Positions 1-8,387 are shown, counted from the first letter of the stretch. The stretch is 9,944 nucleotides of DNA from Deltaproteobacteria bacterium (GCA_011371515.1 DRQE01000165.1:1-9944); one strand, 5' to 3'. Notes: generated by a model from the letters alone, not told the origin. Made by a program: numbers and translations.

Positions 1-560
1 CACAGGGGGCAAGGCATGGAGATAGCCTCATAGTTACAAAAGCCATCCCCCTTGAGGCACTGAGCATACTGGCAAGAGAGAAGGCAGAGGAGCTCGAAAA
101 GATTGTCTCAAAGACCACCATAGCAAGGTGGCGGAACTTCGTCAAAAGACCGGGGATAGGGGTTCTAAAGGATGTGGAACTTACAATGAAGGTTACAAAG
201 CCCCATGCGATGCATGACCCTACAGAAGGTGGCCTCTCTATGGGACTCTATGAGATGGCACGGGCATCAGGAGTGGGGCTTGAGGTGTACAGGGATAGAA
301 TACCCATTGTCAGGGGAGCAGATAGAGTATTTAGCTACTTCGGGGTGGACCCCATGGGGCTTATAGCCTCTGGCACCCTTCTTATGGCAGTAGCTCAGAA
401 AGACGCAGAAAGGGTGGTAAGCACACTTGAAAGAGCCGGCATACCGGCAGCCATCGTGGGCAGTGTAAAATCGAAAAAATGTGGTATAAATATTATAGAG
501 GGTGGAAAAAAGAGACCTCTCAGGATATACGAGAGGGATGAAATAACAAAGATACTGTAA
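1..560 (+). CDS. HypE-like AIR synthase-related protein, C-terminal part (5' end outside window)
   Basis: The frame is open from base 3 to a TAA at 558-560, so the start lies upstream of the window. The visible 185 residues match the C-terminal half of the AIR synthase/HypE superfamily: a G-D-x-L-I-V-T-K segment near the left edge, then the family signature H-D-P-T-E-G-G-L around bases 213-236, then G-V-D-P-M-G-L-I-A-S-G. Superfamily members (PurM, SelD, ThiL, HypE) bind ATP and activate a carbonyl or related group by phosphorylation. True HypE ends in a conserved Pro-Arg-Ile-Cys tail whose Cys carries the thiocarbamate in NiFe-hydrogenase maturation. This protein ends in D-E-I-T-K-I-L with no terminal Cys, so it is better called a HypE-like paralogue of unknown substrate than hypE. 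The next gene follows after 20 bases. Family assignment is strong; the precise function is unknown. Confidence 0.85.
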   Translation, partial: QGARHGDSLIVTKAIPLEALSILAREKAEELEKIVSKTTIARWRNFVKRPGIGVLKDVELTMKVTKPHAMHDPTEGGLSMGLYEMARASGVGLEVYRDRIPIVRGADRVFSYFGVDPMGLIASGTLLMAVAQKDAERVVSTLERAGIPAAIVGSVKSKKCGINIIEGGKKRPLRIYERDEITKIL

Positions 561-580
561 AGATTGGAGGGGTTTGAGCC

Positions 581-1069
581 ATGACCAGAAGATACTCACC
601 AAGAAAGGCCATAGATACGGAAAAAGACCCATACCTTCTGAAAGACGAGCCAGAAGACATGACCATGTGTACAGACTGCAATATTATCTACCATAACAAG
701 AGATGGCGTCTTCCAGAAGAAGATGAGCTCAAGAGGAAAGACCGGTTCAAAAAGGGGCTGTGTCCTGCCTGTCAGAAGATAAGAGACAGGTTCGTAGGAG
801 GATACGTAACACTGAAGGGAGACTTTCTCAAGGAACACAAGGAGGAGATACTGAACCTTCTTAAGAACAAAGAGGAGATTGCACGCCATAACAACCCGCT
901 TGAAAGGATAATAGAGATAAAAGACCTTGGCGATACTGTGGAGATAACCACAACAACAGAAAAATTCGCCCAGCGTATAGGCAGAATCCTCCATAAGGCA
1001 TTCCACGGAGAGGTGGAATACAAGTGGAGTGATGATGTGAAGATAGCCCGTGTTCTGTGGAGGCGTTGA
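581..1069 (+). CDS. BCAM0308-family zinc-ribbon protein of unknown function
   Basis: A 162-residue soluble protein with two Cys pairs, C30-x-x-C33 and C61-x-x-C64, spaced as a four-Cys zinc ribbon, followed by a Lys/Glu-rich helical part and a C-terminal alpha/beta section ending in V-L-W-R-R. The N-terminal R-x-Y-S-P-R-K motif and the C-x-x-C...C-P-A-C pattern fit the family annotated as BCAM0308, and resemble at low level the zinc-ribbon end of NMD3-type proteins. The second half (about residues 108-160) alternates like a small RNA- or protein-binding fold, but no catalytic motif is visible. The start ATG at 581 has a Shine-Dalgarno-like GGAGGGG at about 566-572. The stop lies only 6 bases before the radical SAM gene, so the two are probably co-translated. 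The family name is from memory and no role is claimed. Confidence 0.75.
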   Translation: MTRRYSPRKAIDTEKDPYLLKDEPEDMTMCTDCNIIYHNKRWRLPEEDELKRKDRFKKGLCPACQKIRDRFVGGYVTLKGDFLKEHKEEILNLLKNKEEIARHNNPLERIIEIKDLGDTVEITTTTEKFAQRIGRILHKAFHGEVEYKWSDDVKIARVLWRR

Positions 1070-1075
1070 GGGTGG

Positions 1076-2089
1076 ATGCACGAGGCAAGACTCTGGAAAA
1101 CCCTTAAGGACGACACCGTAGAGTGTTATCTATGTAACTTCAGGTGCCACATAAGGAATGGTAAAAGGGGTATCTGTGGAGTAAGAGAAAACCGTGGTGG
1201 CACCCTGATGAGTCTTAACTACGGTAGACTCATCGCACAGCATGTGGACCCCATAGAGAAGAAACCACTTTTTCACTTCCAGCCAGCTTCCCTCTCATAT
1301 TCAATAGCAACGGTGGGGTGTAACTTCCGATGTCTTCATTGCCAGAACTATGAGATTTCCCAGATGCCAAAGGAAAAGGGGCTCATACTCGGTGAGGACG
1401 CAACTCCTGAAGATGTGGTAGAGAGTGCCCTTGCCACAGGCTGCAAAAACATAGCCTACACCTATACAGAGCCCACCATATTCTTTGAGTTTGCCATAGA
1501 CTGCGCAAGACTTGCCCAGAAAGAAGGGCTTCGTAATATATTCGTTACAAACGGCTATATGACAGCTGAATGTATAGAAGAGATGAAGGGCATCATAGAT
1601 GCCTGCAATGTGGATGTAAAGGCATTTACTGAAGAGTTCTACAGGAAGGTCTGTGGAGGGGCAAAACTTAAATATGTGCTTGAGAATGTGGAAAGCCTGC
1701 ATCGAGCCGGCATATGGGTTGAGGTTACGACCCTTATAATCCCTGACTACAACGACAGCGAAGACGAGCTTCGAGGCATTGCAAGGTGGCTTAAGTCTGT
1801 GGACCCAAGTATACCGTGGCACATAAGTGCATTCTACCCTGCTTACAAGATGACAGATGTGCCACCAACACCGAAGGAGACACTCCACAGGGCTCGCGAG
1901 ATAGGGATTGAAGAGGGGTTGCGATATGTCTATACAGGCAACATCCCCGGTGATGTGGGTGAGTCCACCTATTGTTACAGCTGTGGCAGACTCCTTATAG
2001 AAAGATACGGCTTTTTTGTAAGAGCAAACCACATAAAAGATGGCAAGTGTCCGGGATGCGGGGCAGAAGTAGATGGTGTCGAACTTTAA
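1076..2089 (+). CDS. amrS: AmmeMemoRadiSam system radical SAM enzyme
   Basis: A 337-residue radical SAM protein related to pyruvate formate-lyase activating enzymes. The [4Fe-4S]/SAM motif is G-C82-N-F-R-C86-L-H-C89-Q-N. Before it lies a Cys cluster (C17, C20, C24, C34) in the context C-Y-L-C-N-F-R-C...R-G-I-C-G-V-R-E-N, and D-P-I-E-K-K-P-L-F-H-F follows at 58-68; both are typical of this subfamily. A zinc-ribbon-like tail carries C300/C303 and C325/C328. The family is known from its association with AMMECR1-domain and MEMO-domain proteins, and its substrate is not established. Neither partner is inside this window, so they may lie upstream or elsewhere. The ATG at 1076 is preceded by GAGGGTGG and matches the usual family N-terminus. 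Length and motifs look complete and functional. Confidence 0.92.
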   Translation: MHEARLWKTLKDDTVECYLCNFRCHIRNGKRGICGVRENRGGTLMSLNYGRLIAQHVDPIEKKPLFHFQPASLSYSIATVGCNFRCLHCQNYEISQMPKEKGLILGEDATPEDVVESALATGCKNIAYTYTEPTIFFEFAIDCARLAQKEGLRNIFVTNGYMTAECIEEMKGIIDACNVDVKAFTEEFYRKVCGGAKLKYVLENVESLHRAGIWVEVTTLIIPDYNDSEDELRGIARWLKSVDPSIPWHISAFYPAYKMTDVPPTPKETLHRAREIGIEEGLRYVYTGNIPGDVGESTYCYSCGRLLIERYGFFVRANHIKDGKCPGCGAEVDGVEL

Positions 2090-2104
2090 AAGGAGGAAAA
2101 GGGG

Positions 2105-2413
2105 ATGCTTGTAGAGTTCAGCATTGTGCCCATAGGTAAGGGTGAAAGCCTTGGGGACGAGCTGGCAAGGGTTATGAAGATTGTTGACGAAAGCGGGCTT
2201 CCTTACAAGATAGGTCCCATGGGAACGGTGGTCGAGGGCAGGTGGGATGAAGTTATGGCTCTTATCAAACGATGCCATGAAGAGGTGCTCGCCACATCCC
2301 CGAGGGCTATAACCACCATAAGGATAGACGATAGGCCCTCGAAACCAATGGACAGGATAGAAGAAAAGGTGAGGTCTGTAGAAAGACGATTGGGACGAGA
2401 ACTGAAGAAATAA
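2105..2413 (+). CDS. MTH1187-family (YkoF-like) thiamine-binding-type protein
   Basis: A 102-residue soluble protein of the MTH1187/YkoF-like family (formerly DUF77). Family features are the N-terminal strand V-E-F-S-I-V-P-I-G, the G-L-P-Y-K-I-G-P-M-G-T-V-V-E-G segment at about residues 31-45, and a C-terminal R-I-D-D-R strand before a charged helix. Relatives form ferredoxin-like oligomers, and some bind thiamine or related ligands; the physiological role is uncertain, and ligand binding here is inferred from the family name only. A clear AAGGAGG at 2090-2096, 8 bases ahead, supports the ATG at 2105. The TAA stop at 2411-2413 overlaps the likely beginning of rtcA in the -1 frame, so the two genes are probably translationally coupled. 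Confidence 0.87.
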   Translation: MLVEFSIVPIGKGESLGDELARVMKIVDESGLPYKIGPMGTVVEGRWDEVMALIKRCHEEVLATSPRAITTIRIDDRPSKPMDRIEEKVRSVERRLGRELKK

Positions 2414-3462
2414 TAGAGATAGACGGAAGCACAGGTGAGGGAGGCGGGCAGGTCTTAAGGACCTCTCTTACCCTTTCGGTCCTCCTTTCAAAGCCTGTAA
2501 GGATATACAACATAAGGGCAGGCCGCAAAGACGGAGGGCTTAAGGAGCAGCATCTTCGCGCAATCAGGGCTTCGGGAGAGCTCGTGGCTGCAAGTATAAA
2601 GGGGGCTGAGCTCGGCTCAAAAGAGGTGGTCTTCTTTCCCCGTGGCATGGTTGACAAAAGCGAGTACCGCGTTGAGCTCAGAACCGCAGGCTCTACGGGG
2701 CTTGTCTTCCAGACACTGTTTCTTCCACTCTCACTTCACAGAGATTGCAGCCTTCTTATAAAGGGCGGAACCCATGTACGCTGGAGCCCTGTAGCAGACT
2801 ACATACGGGATGTGTTTCTGCCTGCGGTAAAGCCCATGGGGCTTGAGGCCACCCTTGAGGTGCTTAAGTACGGATTCTATCCGGAAGGTGGCGGTATTTT
2901 AAGGTTTCACATAAAGAAGGCAGCATTACCACTAAAACCGATAAATGTCATTGAAAGGGGTGCCCTTAAAGGGATATATTTAAGGGCAAAGGCAGGCGGG
3001 CTTCCCGAGGATGTACTCACAAGGGGTATAAGGAGGGCAAAGGAGAGGCTTGAAGGAGAGGGCTTTACAGATGTCGGGATAGATTGTAGCCCCGTAAGTT
3101 CTGGTGGAAGGGGCATGTATATGTTCCTTCTTGCAGAATACGAAAATATAAGGGCAGGCTTTACGGCTATTGGGCAGAGAGGCAAAAGGGTGGAGACGGT
3201 GGCAGACGAGCTTATAGAGGAATTCACAGAATACGCCCGTTCGGATGGGGCTGTGGACATACATCTTTCCGACCAGCTGCTTCTCTGCATGGCACTGGCG
3301 GAAGGGGTCTCAAGAATATCTACCCCACTTGTTACAGCCCACGCCAGAACGAATGCCACGGTTATAGAGAGGTTTTTACCGGTAAGGTTCGGGTTTTCAG
3401 AGTCTACCCGTAGCTCTGTAATAGAGGTTGAAGGGATGGGCTATAAAGGAGAATCAACATAA
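2410..3462 (+). CDS. rtcA: RNA 3'-terminal phosphate cyclase, non-canonical start
   Basis: RtcA converts RNA 3'-phosphate ends to 2',3'-cyclic phosphate through an enzyme-AMP intermediate. The conserved N-terminus I-E-I-D-G-S-T-G-E-G-G-G-Q-V-L-R is encoded from about 2413. Later come L-K-E-Q-H-L-R-A-I-R, the Y-P-E-G-G-G turn, and the motif T-A-H-A-R-T-N, whose His (about residue 311) aligns with the adenylylated catalytic His309 of the E. coli enzyme. Length is about 350 residues, close to the usual 340. The frame is open from 2335 but contains no ATG, GTG or TTG before a GTG at 2584, which would delete the essential N-terminus. Candidate starts are ATA at 2410 or 2413 and ATT at 2389. I chose 2410 because it gives the family-like M-I-E-I-D-G and a 4-base overlap with the preceding stop. 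A base error or mutation turning ATG into ATA is the main alternative. No rtcB is visible nearby. Product certain; exact start uncertain. Confidence 0.9.
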   Translation: MIEIDGSTGEGGGQVLRTSLTLSVLLSKPVRIYNIRAGRKDGGLKEQHLRAIRASGELVAASIKGAELGSKEVVFFPRGMVDKSEYRVELRTAGSTGLVFQTLFLPLSLHRDCSLLIKGGTHVRWSPVADYIRDVFLPAVKPMGLEATLEVLKYGFYPEGGGILRFHIKKAALPLKPINVIERGALKGIYLRAKAGGLPEDVLTRGIRRAKERLEGEGFTDVGIDCSPVSSGGRGMYMFLLAEYENIRAGFTAIGQRGKRVETVADELIEEFTEYARSDGAVDIHLSDQLLLCMALAEGVSRISTPLVTAHARTNATVIERFLPVRFGFSESTRSSVIEVEGMGYKGEST

Positions 3463-3468
3463 GGAGGT
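3461..3468 (+). promoter_or_regulatory. Consensus Shine-Dalgarno overlapping the rtcA stop codon
   Basis: AAGGAGGT is an exact match to the anti-Shine-Dalgarno complement and lies 9 bases before the GTG at 3478. Its first two bases are the last two of the rtcA TAA stop. It decides the GTG start of the membrane protein gene and suggests high initiation with coupling to rtcA termination. Confidence 0.8.
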
Positions 3469-3477
3469 CAGATACAG

Positions 3478-3942
3478 GTGATACTCAAGGTTTCTCTGTT
3501 TTTGCATGTTATTGCTGCCATATTCTGGATAGGTGGTATGCTCTTTTTGACCCTTGTGGTTGCGCCCTTTCTCAAGACCCTTGAGCTCGAGAAGAAAAGG
3601 GAGATATATCAGGTGGTGGGCACCAAGTACAGGTTCTGGGGCTGGATAGCCCTTGGTATAATGCTGGTGACAGGCCCTGTAAACCTCTATTATTTCGGCG
3701 TAACACCTGATATGCTTTTCGACCCATCGTTCTACACCACGCCCTATGGAAGAAGGGTTGTGGAGAAGATAGGACTCGTTATAATAGTACTCATATCGAG
3801 TGTGCTTCACGACTTCTGGTTTGGTCCGGGGGCAAGGTCGTCCCAGACCTACTCGAAGATAGCCATGATACTGGGCAGGGCAAACCTTCTTATAGCCCTT
3901 GCCATAGTGGTGCTGGCAGTTATGATAAGGACGGGTGGATGA
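3478..3942 (+). CDS. Four-helix membrane protein, CopD/DUF4149-like
   Basis: A 154-residue integral membrane protein with four predicted helices at about residues 4-29, 53-73, 94-113 and 133-151. The first helix begins with L-H10-V-I-A-A-I-F-W-I-G-G, the pattern of CopD and DUF4149 family proteins, and a second notable His, H111, ends helix 3 in the sequence L-H-D-F-W-F-G-P. In related proteins such His residues are candidate heme or copper ligands; that role is inference here. It starts with GTG behind a perfect Shine-Dalgarno. Its TGA stop overlaps the ATG of the following methyltransferase by 4 bases (ATGA), so the two are probably translationally coupled. Topology and family resemblance are reasonably clear; the substrate is unknown. 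Confidence 0.72.
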   Translation: MILKVSLFLHVIAAIFWIGGMLFLTLVVAPFLKTLELEKKREIYQVVGTKYRFWGWIALGIMLVTGPVNLYYFGVTPDMLFDPSFYTTPYGRRVVEKIGLVIIVLISSVLHDFWFGPGARSSQTYSKIAMILGRANLLIALAIVVLAVMIRTGG

Positions 3943-4505
3943 TGGCTCACAAGTTCAGCCCCCAGAGTATAGAAAGGCTGCTATCGGAAGAGAGATGTAA
4001 CGCCGTAAAGCCCCACCAGTTCCTCAGAGACTGTGGGCTTGACGCTGGTATGACCGTTGCAGATGTGGGCTGTGGTCCGGGGTTTTTCACGGTGCCGGCA
4101 TCCAACATCGTGGGCAGAAAAGGTCTTGTCTACGCAATAGATGTGCAGGAAGAGATGATAAGGATACTGAAACGAAGAACCCGCCGGAAGAACATAGTGC
4201 CTCTTCTGTCGAAAGAACACAGGATACCCCTTGATGCACGAACAGTGGACTTTGCACTTCTTGCCTATGTGCTGCACGAGGCCGAAGATAAGTTTAAGTT
4301 CCTGAAAGAGGTAAAGAGGATTATGAAGAAGGGGGCACGCATTGTTGTGCTCGACTGGAAGAAGAAAAGAGAGAAAGAGGGTCCCCCCTTCGCCGAGAGG
4401 CTTGCACTTAAAGATGCCCGTAGACTTGTGGAGGAAGCAGGCCTTTCTGTAGATAGAGTGTCATCCTTCGGTTCTTCCCATTACATAATATCTGCGTTAA
4501 AATAG
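3939..4505 (+). CDS. Class I SAM-dependent methyltransferase
   Basis: A 188-residue Rossmann-fold methyltransferase. Motif I is V-A-D-V-G-C-G-P-G-F-F at residues 40-50, which binds SAM. An acidic residue follows in Y-A-I-D-V-Q-E-E-M (motif II), then D-F-A-L-L-A-Y-V-L-H-E (motif IV region) and the post-motif strand A-R-I-V-V-L-D-W-K-K-K. The arrangement and the W-K-K-K...G-P-P-F-A-E-R-L segment match UbiE/Methyltransf_11-type small methyltransferases common in anaerobes and archaea. The acceptor is not predictable and could be a metabolite, quinone or arsenic-like species. The start is the first of two adjacent ATG codons, in a 4-base overlap with the membrane protein gene; the second ATG at 3942 is equally possible. 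Confidence 0.88.
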   Translation: MMAHKFSPQSIERLLSEERCNAVKPHQFLRDCGLDAGMTVADVGCGPGFFTVPASNIVGRKGLVYAIDVQEEMIRILKRRTRRKNIVPLLSKEHRIPLDARTVDFALLAYVLHEAEDKFKFLKEVKRIMKKGARIVVLDWKKKREKEGPPFAERLALKDARRLVEEAGLSVDRVSSFGSSHYIISALK

Positions 4506-4542
4506 TTGTCTTGGGTAACAACCTCTGGTATCTTTGCTGGAT

Positions 4543-4737
4543 ATGGCGTTTATATTCAGTGTAATAGGCGTAATACTGGTGCTCGAAGGCATACCCTATT
4601 TTGCCTTTCCGAGTAGAATAAAAAGGTGGGCACTTACCATAGCCACCGTGCCCGACAGAGAACTGCGCATCATGGGGCTGGTCTCCATGATTTCAGGAAT
4701 AGTTGTGCTCTATCTTGTCAAGTATTACATGAGATGA
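4543..4737 (+). CDS. DUF2065 family small membrane protein
   Basis: A 64-residue protein with two predicted membrane helices, at about residues 2-20 and 44-60. The DUF2065 (YjeT-like) pattern is plain: V-L-E-G-I-P-Y-F-A-F-P, then P-D-R-E-L-R-I-M-G, then a second helix ending in L-Y-L-V-K. The function of the family is unknown. I chose the ATG at 4543 because the helix pattern begins there; an in-frame TTG at 4534 would add three residues. No good Shine-Dalgarno precedes either, and the 37-base gap upstream is among the largest in the window. The 3' end overlaps the next gene by 4 bases (ATGA), tying it to the SpoIID-like protein. Confidence 0.82.
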   Translation: MAFIFSVIGVILVLEGIPYFAFPSRIKRWALTIATVPDRELRIMGLVSMISGIVVLYLVKYYMR

Positions 4738-5879
4738 GAACCCTTGGGCAAATAGCACTCATAAAGAGAGCCTTGCTCACAGCCGCTGCCTTTTTTATGC
4801 TCCTCCTTTTCTATGGCTGTGCAGGACATAAGCCCGTTAGACCATCGGTGAGCTTGCCTGCAGTGCCAGAGGCTGAGACCGTAAGAATACTCATAAAAGA
4901 GGGCGTGGAAGGGCTTCGCATAGATGGTGCACGGGAGGGAAGCACACTCAGGGTCTCCTACATAGAAGAGGGCAATGCAAGGGCCAATGGACGCAGAGAG
5001 GTACTTCCCTTAAGACTCCATCCACGCAGAGAGTTCATCCTCGTAGAGGGAAAGCCCTACAGGGGTGTCGTTGAGATAGATGCCGATGGTAGAGGGCTTC
5101 TGGTCATAAACGAGCTCGGGCTCGAAGACTATGTGGCAGGCATCATAAACAGTGAGATTTCGAGCAGCTGGCACATGGAGGTGCTCAAGGCTCAGAGTGT
5201 TATAGCAAGGACATATGCCATGTACCAGAAAAGAAAAAGAGAAGACCTTCCCTATCACCTTACGGCAACCAACATGCACCAGCTCTACAGTGGGGCTCAC
5301 AGAGAGGACGAACGGGTGCTTCGAGCGGTAAGTTCCACCCGTGGAGAGGTTCTCTTCTACAGGGGAGAGCCCGTACTTGCAGTGTATCATTCGAATGCAG
5401 GGGGTATCACAGAATATGCAAGTGAGGTGTGGGCTAAAGACTATCCATACTTAAGACCTGTAAAGAGCAAATACGACTCTCTTGCCCCTAACTACCGCTG
5501 GGAGGCATACATAAAGGCGACCACCATAGAGGAGGCACTCCAGAGGGCAGGCTATGACATAACGGTGCCTGTGGCGATAAGCATAAAGAAGAGGACATCC
5601 ACGGGCAGGGTGAAACAGCTCCTTATAAGGGATGCCTATGGCAGAAAGGTTGTTCTAAAAGGCGAGAAGCTCAGAAGGCTTCTTGGCTACGGAATCATAA
5701 AGAGCACCCTTTTCAGCGTGAAGAAAAGGGGCAGGTTCTTTATCTTCAGGGGCAGGGGCTCTGGCCACGGGGTTGGCCTTTCGCAGTGGGGTGCCCGTGG
5801 TATGGCAGAAAGGGGATATTCCTATAAAGAGATACTCAGACACTACTACCCAGGCACAAGAATAAAGAGGATATACTGA
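4734..5879 (+). CDS. SpoIID/LytB-domain lipoprotein, probable peptidoglycan lytic transglycosylase
   Basis: A 381-residue exported protein. The N-terminus has basic residues, a hydrophobic stretch (about 13-27) and a lipobox-like F-Y-G-C29, so it is probably a lipoprotein, although the residues before Cys are not ideal. A long SpoIID/LytB domain follows, with G-L-E-D-Y-V-A-G-I-I-N-S-E141 and W-H-M-E-V-L-K-A-Q-S-V-I-A-R-T-Y-A. E141 sits where the SpoIID catalytic Glu is placed. Further signatures are Y-H-S-N-A-G-G (218-224) and G-S-G-H-G-V-G-L-S-Q-W-G-A (342-354). SpoIID cleaves denuded glycan strands during endospore engulfment, but many non-sporulating bacteria carry homologues thought to act in wall remodelling or division. 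The ATG at 4734 overlaps the previous stop; an in-frame ATG at 4797 would destroy the signal peptide. Length is in the usual range. Confidence 0.88.
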   Translation: MRTLGQIALIKRALLTAAAFFMLLLFYGCAGHKPVRPSVSLPAVPEAETVRILIKEGVEGLRIDGAREGSTLRVSYIEEGNARANGRREVLPLRLHPRREFILVEGKPYRGVVEIDADGRGLLVINELGLEDYVAGIINSEISSSWHMEVLKAQSVIARTYAMYQKRKREDLPYHLTATNMHQLYSGAHREDERVLRAVSSTRGEVLFYRGEPVLAVYHSNAGGITEYASEVWAKDYPYLRPVKSKYDSLAPNYRWEAYIKATTIEEALQRAGYDITVPVAISIKKRTSTGRVKQLLIRDAYGRKVVLKGEKLRRLLGYGIIKSTLFSVKKRGRFFIFRGRGSGHGVGLSQWGARGMAERGYSYKEILRHYYPGTRIKRIY

Positions 5880-5884
5880 AGACC

Positions 5885-8009
<2,125 letters not shown>

Positions 8010-8017
8010 GAGGAGGT
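8010..8017 (+). promoter_or_regulatory. Strong Shine-Dalgarno for yajC
   Basis: GAGGAGGT directly follows the tgt TGA at 8007-8009. It lies 3 bases before ATG 8021 and 6 before GTG 8024, and touches ATG 8018. It rules out the TTG at 8006, which is upstream of it, and favours 8021 or 8024 as the yajC start. Confidence 0.7.
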
Positions 8018-8020
8018 ATG

Positions 8021-8350
8021 ATGGTGTTACATATATTACCGGTTTCAGTGGCATACGCACAGGGCGGTGGTGCAGGTGGAGCCGCATCGTTCTTTTCGAT
8101 GATTCTGCCCTTTATAATTCTGCTCCTTATATTCTACTTCTTTCTTTTTCGTCCACAGCAAAAGAGTGCCCAGCGTCACGAGGAGATGCTGAAGAGTCTG
8201 CAGAAAGGAGACACCATAGTTACCCGTGGTGGACTCTACGGCAGAATAGTCAACATAAAGGATGATATAGTTATTCTTGAGGTTGCTGATAATGTACGGG
8301 TCAGAATAGAGAAACAGGCTGTCCTTAAGAAAAAGGGTCAGTCCTCTTAA
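8021..8350 (+). CDS. yajC: Preprotein translocase subunit YajC
   Basis: A 109-residue single-span inner membrane protein that associates with SecD and SecF in the Sec holotranslocon. A short Gly/Ala-rich periplasmic end is followed by one membrane helix at about residues 24-43, the diagnostic F-R-P-Q-Q-K at 43-48, and the cytoplasmic block K-G-D-T-I-V-T-R-G-G-L-Y-G at 62-74. Position between tgt and secD is the order known in many bacteria. The N-terminus L-P-V-S-V-A-Y-A-Q resembles a cleavable signal sequence, a variant seen in some YajC proteins; whether it is cleaved cannot be told. The start is ambiguous among ATG 8018, ATG 8021 and GTG 8024. A stem-loop begins inside its last codons. Confidence 0.95.
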   Translation: MVLHILPVSVAYAQGGGAGGAASFFSMILPFIILLLIFYFFLFRPQQKSAQRHEEMLKSLQKGDTIVTRGGLYGRIVNIKDDIVILEVADNVRVRIEKQAVLKKKGQSS

Positions 8351-8365
8351 AACAGCCTCTTTTTT
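8316..8365 (+). terminator. Terminator-like stem-loop across the yajC stop codon (possible attenuator)
   Basis: AGGCTGT at 8316-8322 pairs with ACAGCCT at 8352-8358 (7 bp). After a small internal bulge (CC at 8323-8324 against A at 8351), TTAAGA at 8325-8330 pairs with TCTTAA at 8345-8350 (6 bp), leaving a 14-base loop. One C and then six T (8360-8365) follow the stem, the layout of an intrinsic terminator. The left arm lies in yajC codons and the yajC TAA lies in the right arm. Because secD follows 37 bases after yajC on the same strand, any termination is probably partial. The pairing is seen directly; function is inferred. Confidence 0.55.
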
Positions 8366-8387
8366 ATAATCCTTAAAGGAGAACTAT

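Noticed and set aside
1301..2278. Open frame of 325 codons on the - strand opposite the radical SAM gene
   Set aside because: It has no recognisable motif, is rich in Cys, Tyr and His as expected from reading this codon bias backwards, and lies opposite a gene with complete catalytic motifs. It is an antisense shadow.
2399..2420. Programmed -1 frameshift joining the MTH1187-family protein to RtcA
   Set aside because: The bases before the stop (CTG AAG AAA TAA) do not form a standard X-XXY-YYZ slippery heptamer, and I noticed no downstream structure. Kept only as a lesser alternative to non-canonical initiation.
2584..3462. rtcA starting at GTG 2584 (292 residues)
   Set aside because: The 58 codons upstream encode the conserved RtcA N-terminus, including the Gly-rich segment, so this start would remove an essential part of the fold.
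4505..4523. Small inverted repeat GTTGT/ACAAC after the methyltransferase stop
   Set aside because: Only 5 A/T-rich pairs and no following T run, so there is no support for a terminator.
4506..4534. Possible sigma-70-type promoter before the DUF2065 gene: TTGTCT, 17-base spacer, TATCTT
   Set aside because: Each hexamer matches consensus at only 4 of 6 positions, and the predicted start site would fall about 2 bases before the ATG, implying a nearly leaderless message. Not convincing without transcription-start data.
8365..8370. Perfect TATAAT ahead of secD
   Set aside because: No matching -35 element at normal spacing, and transcription would begin inside the secD Shine-Dalgarno. The hexamer arises from the T run of the stem-loop and following bases.
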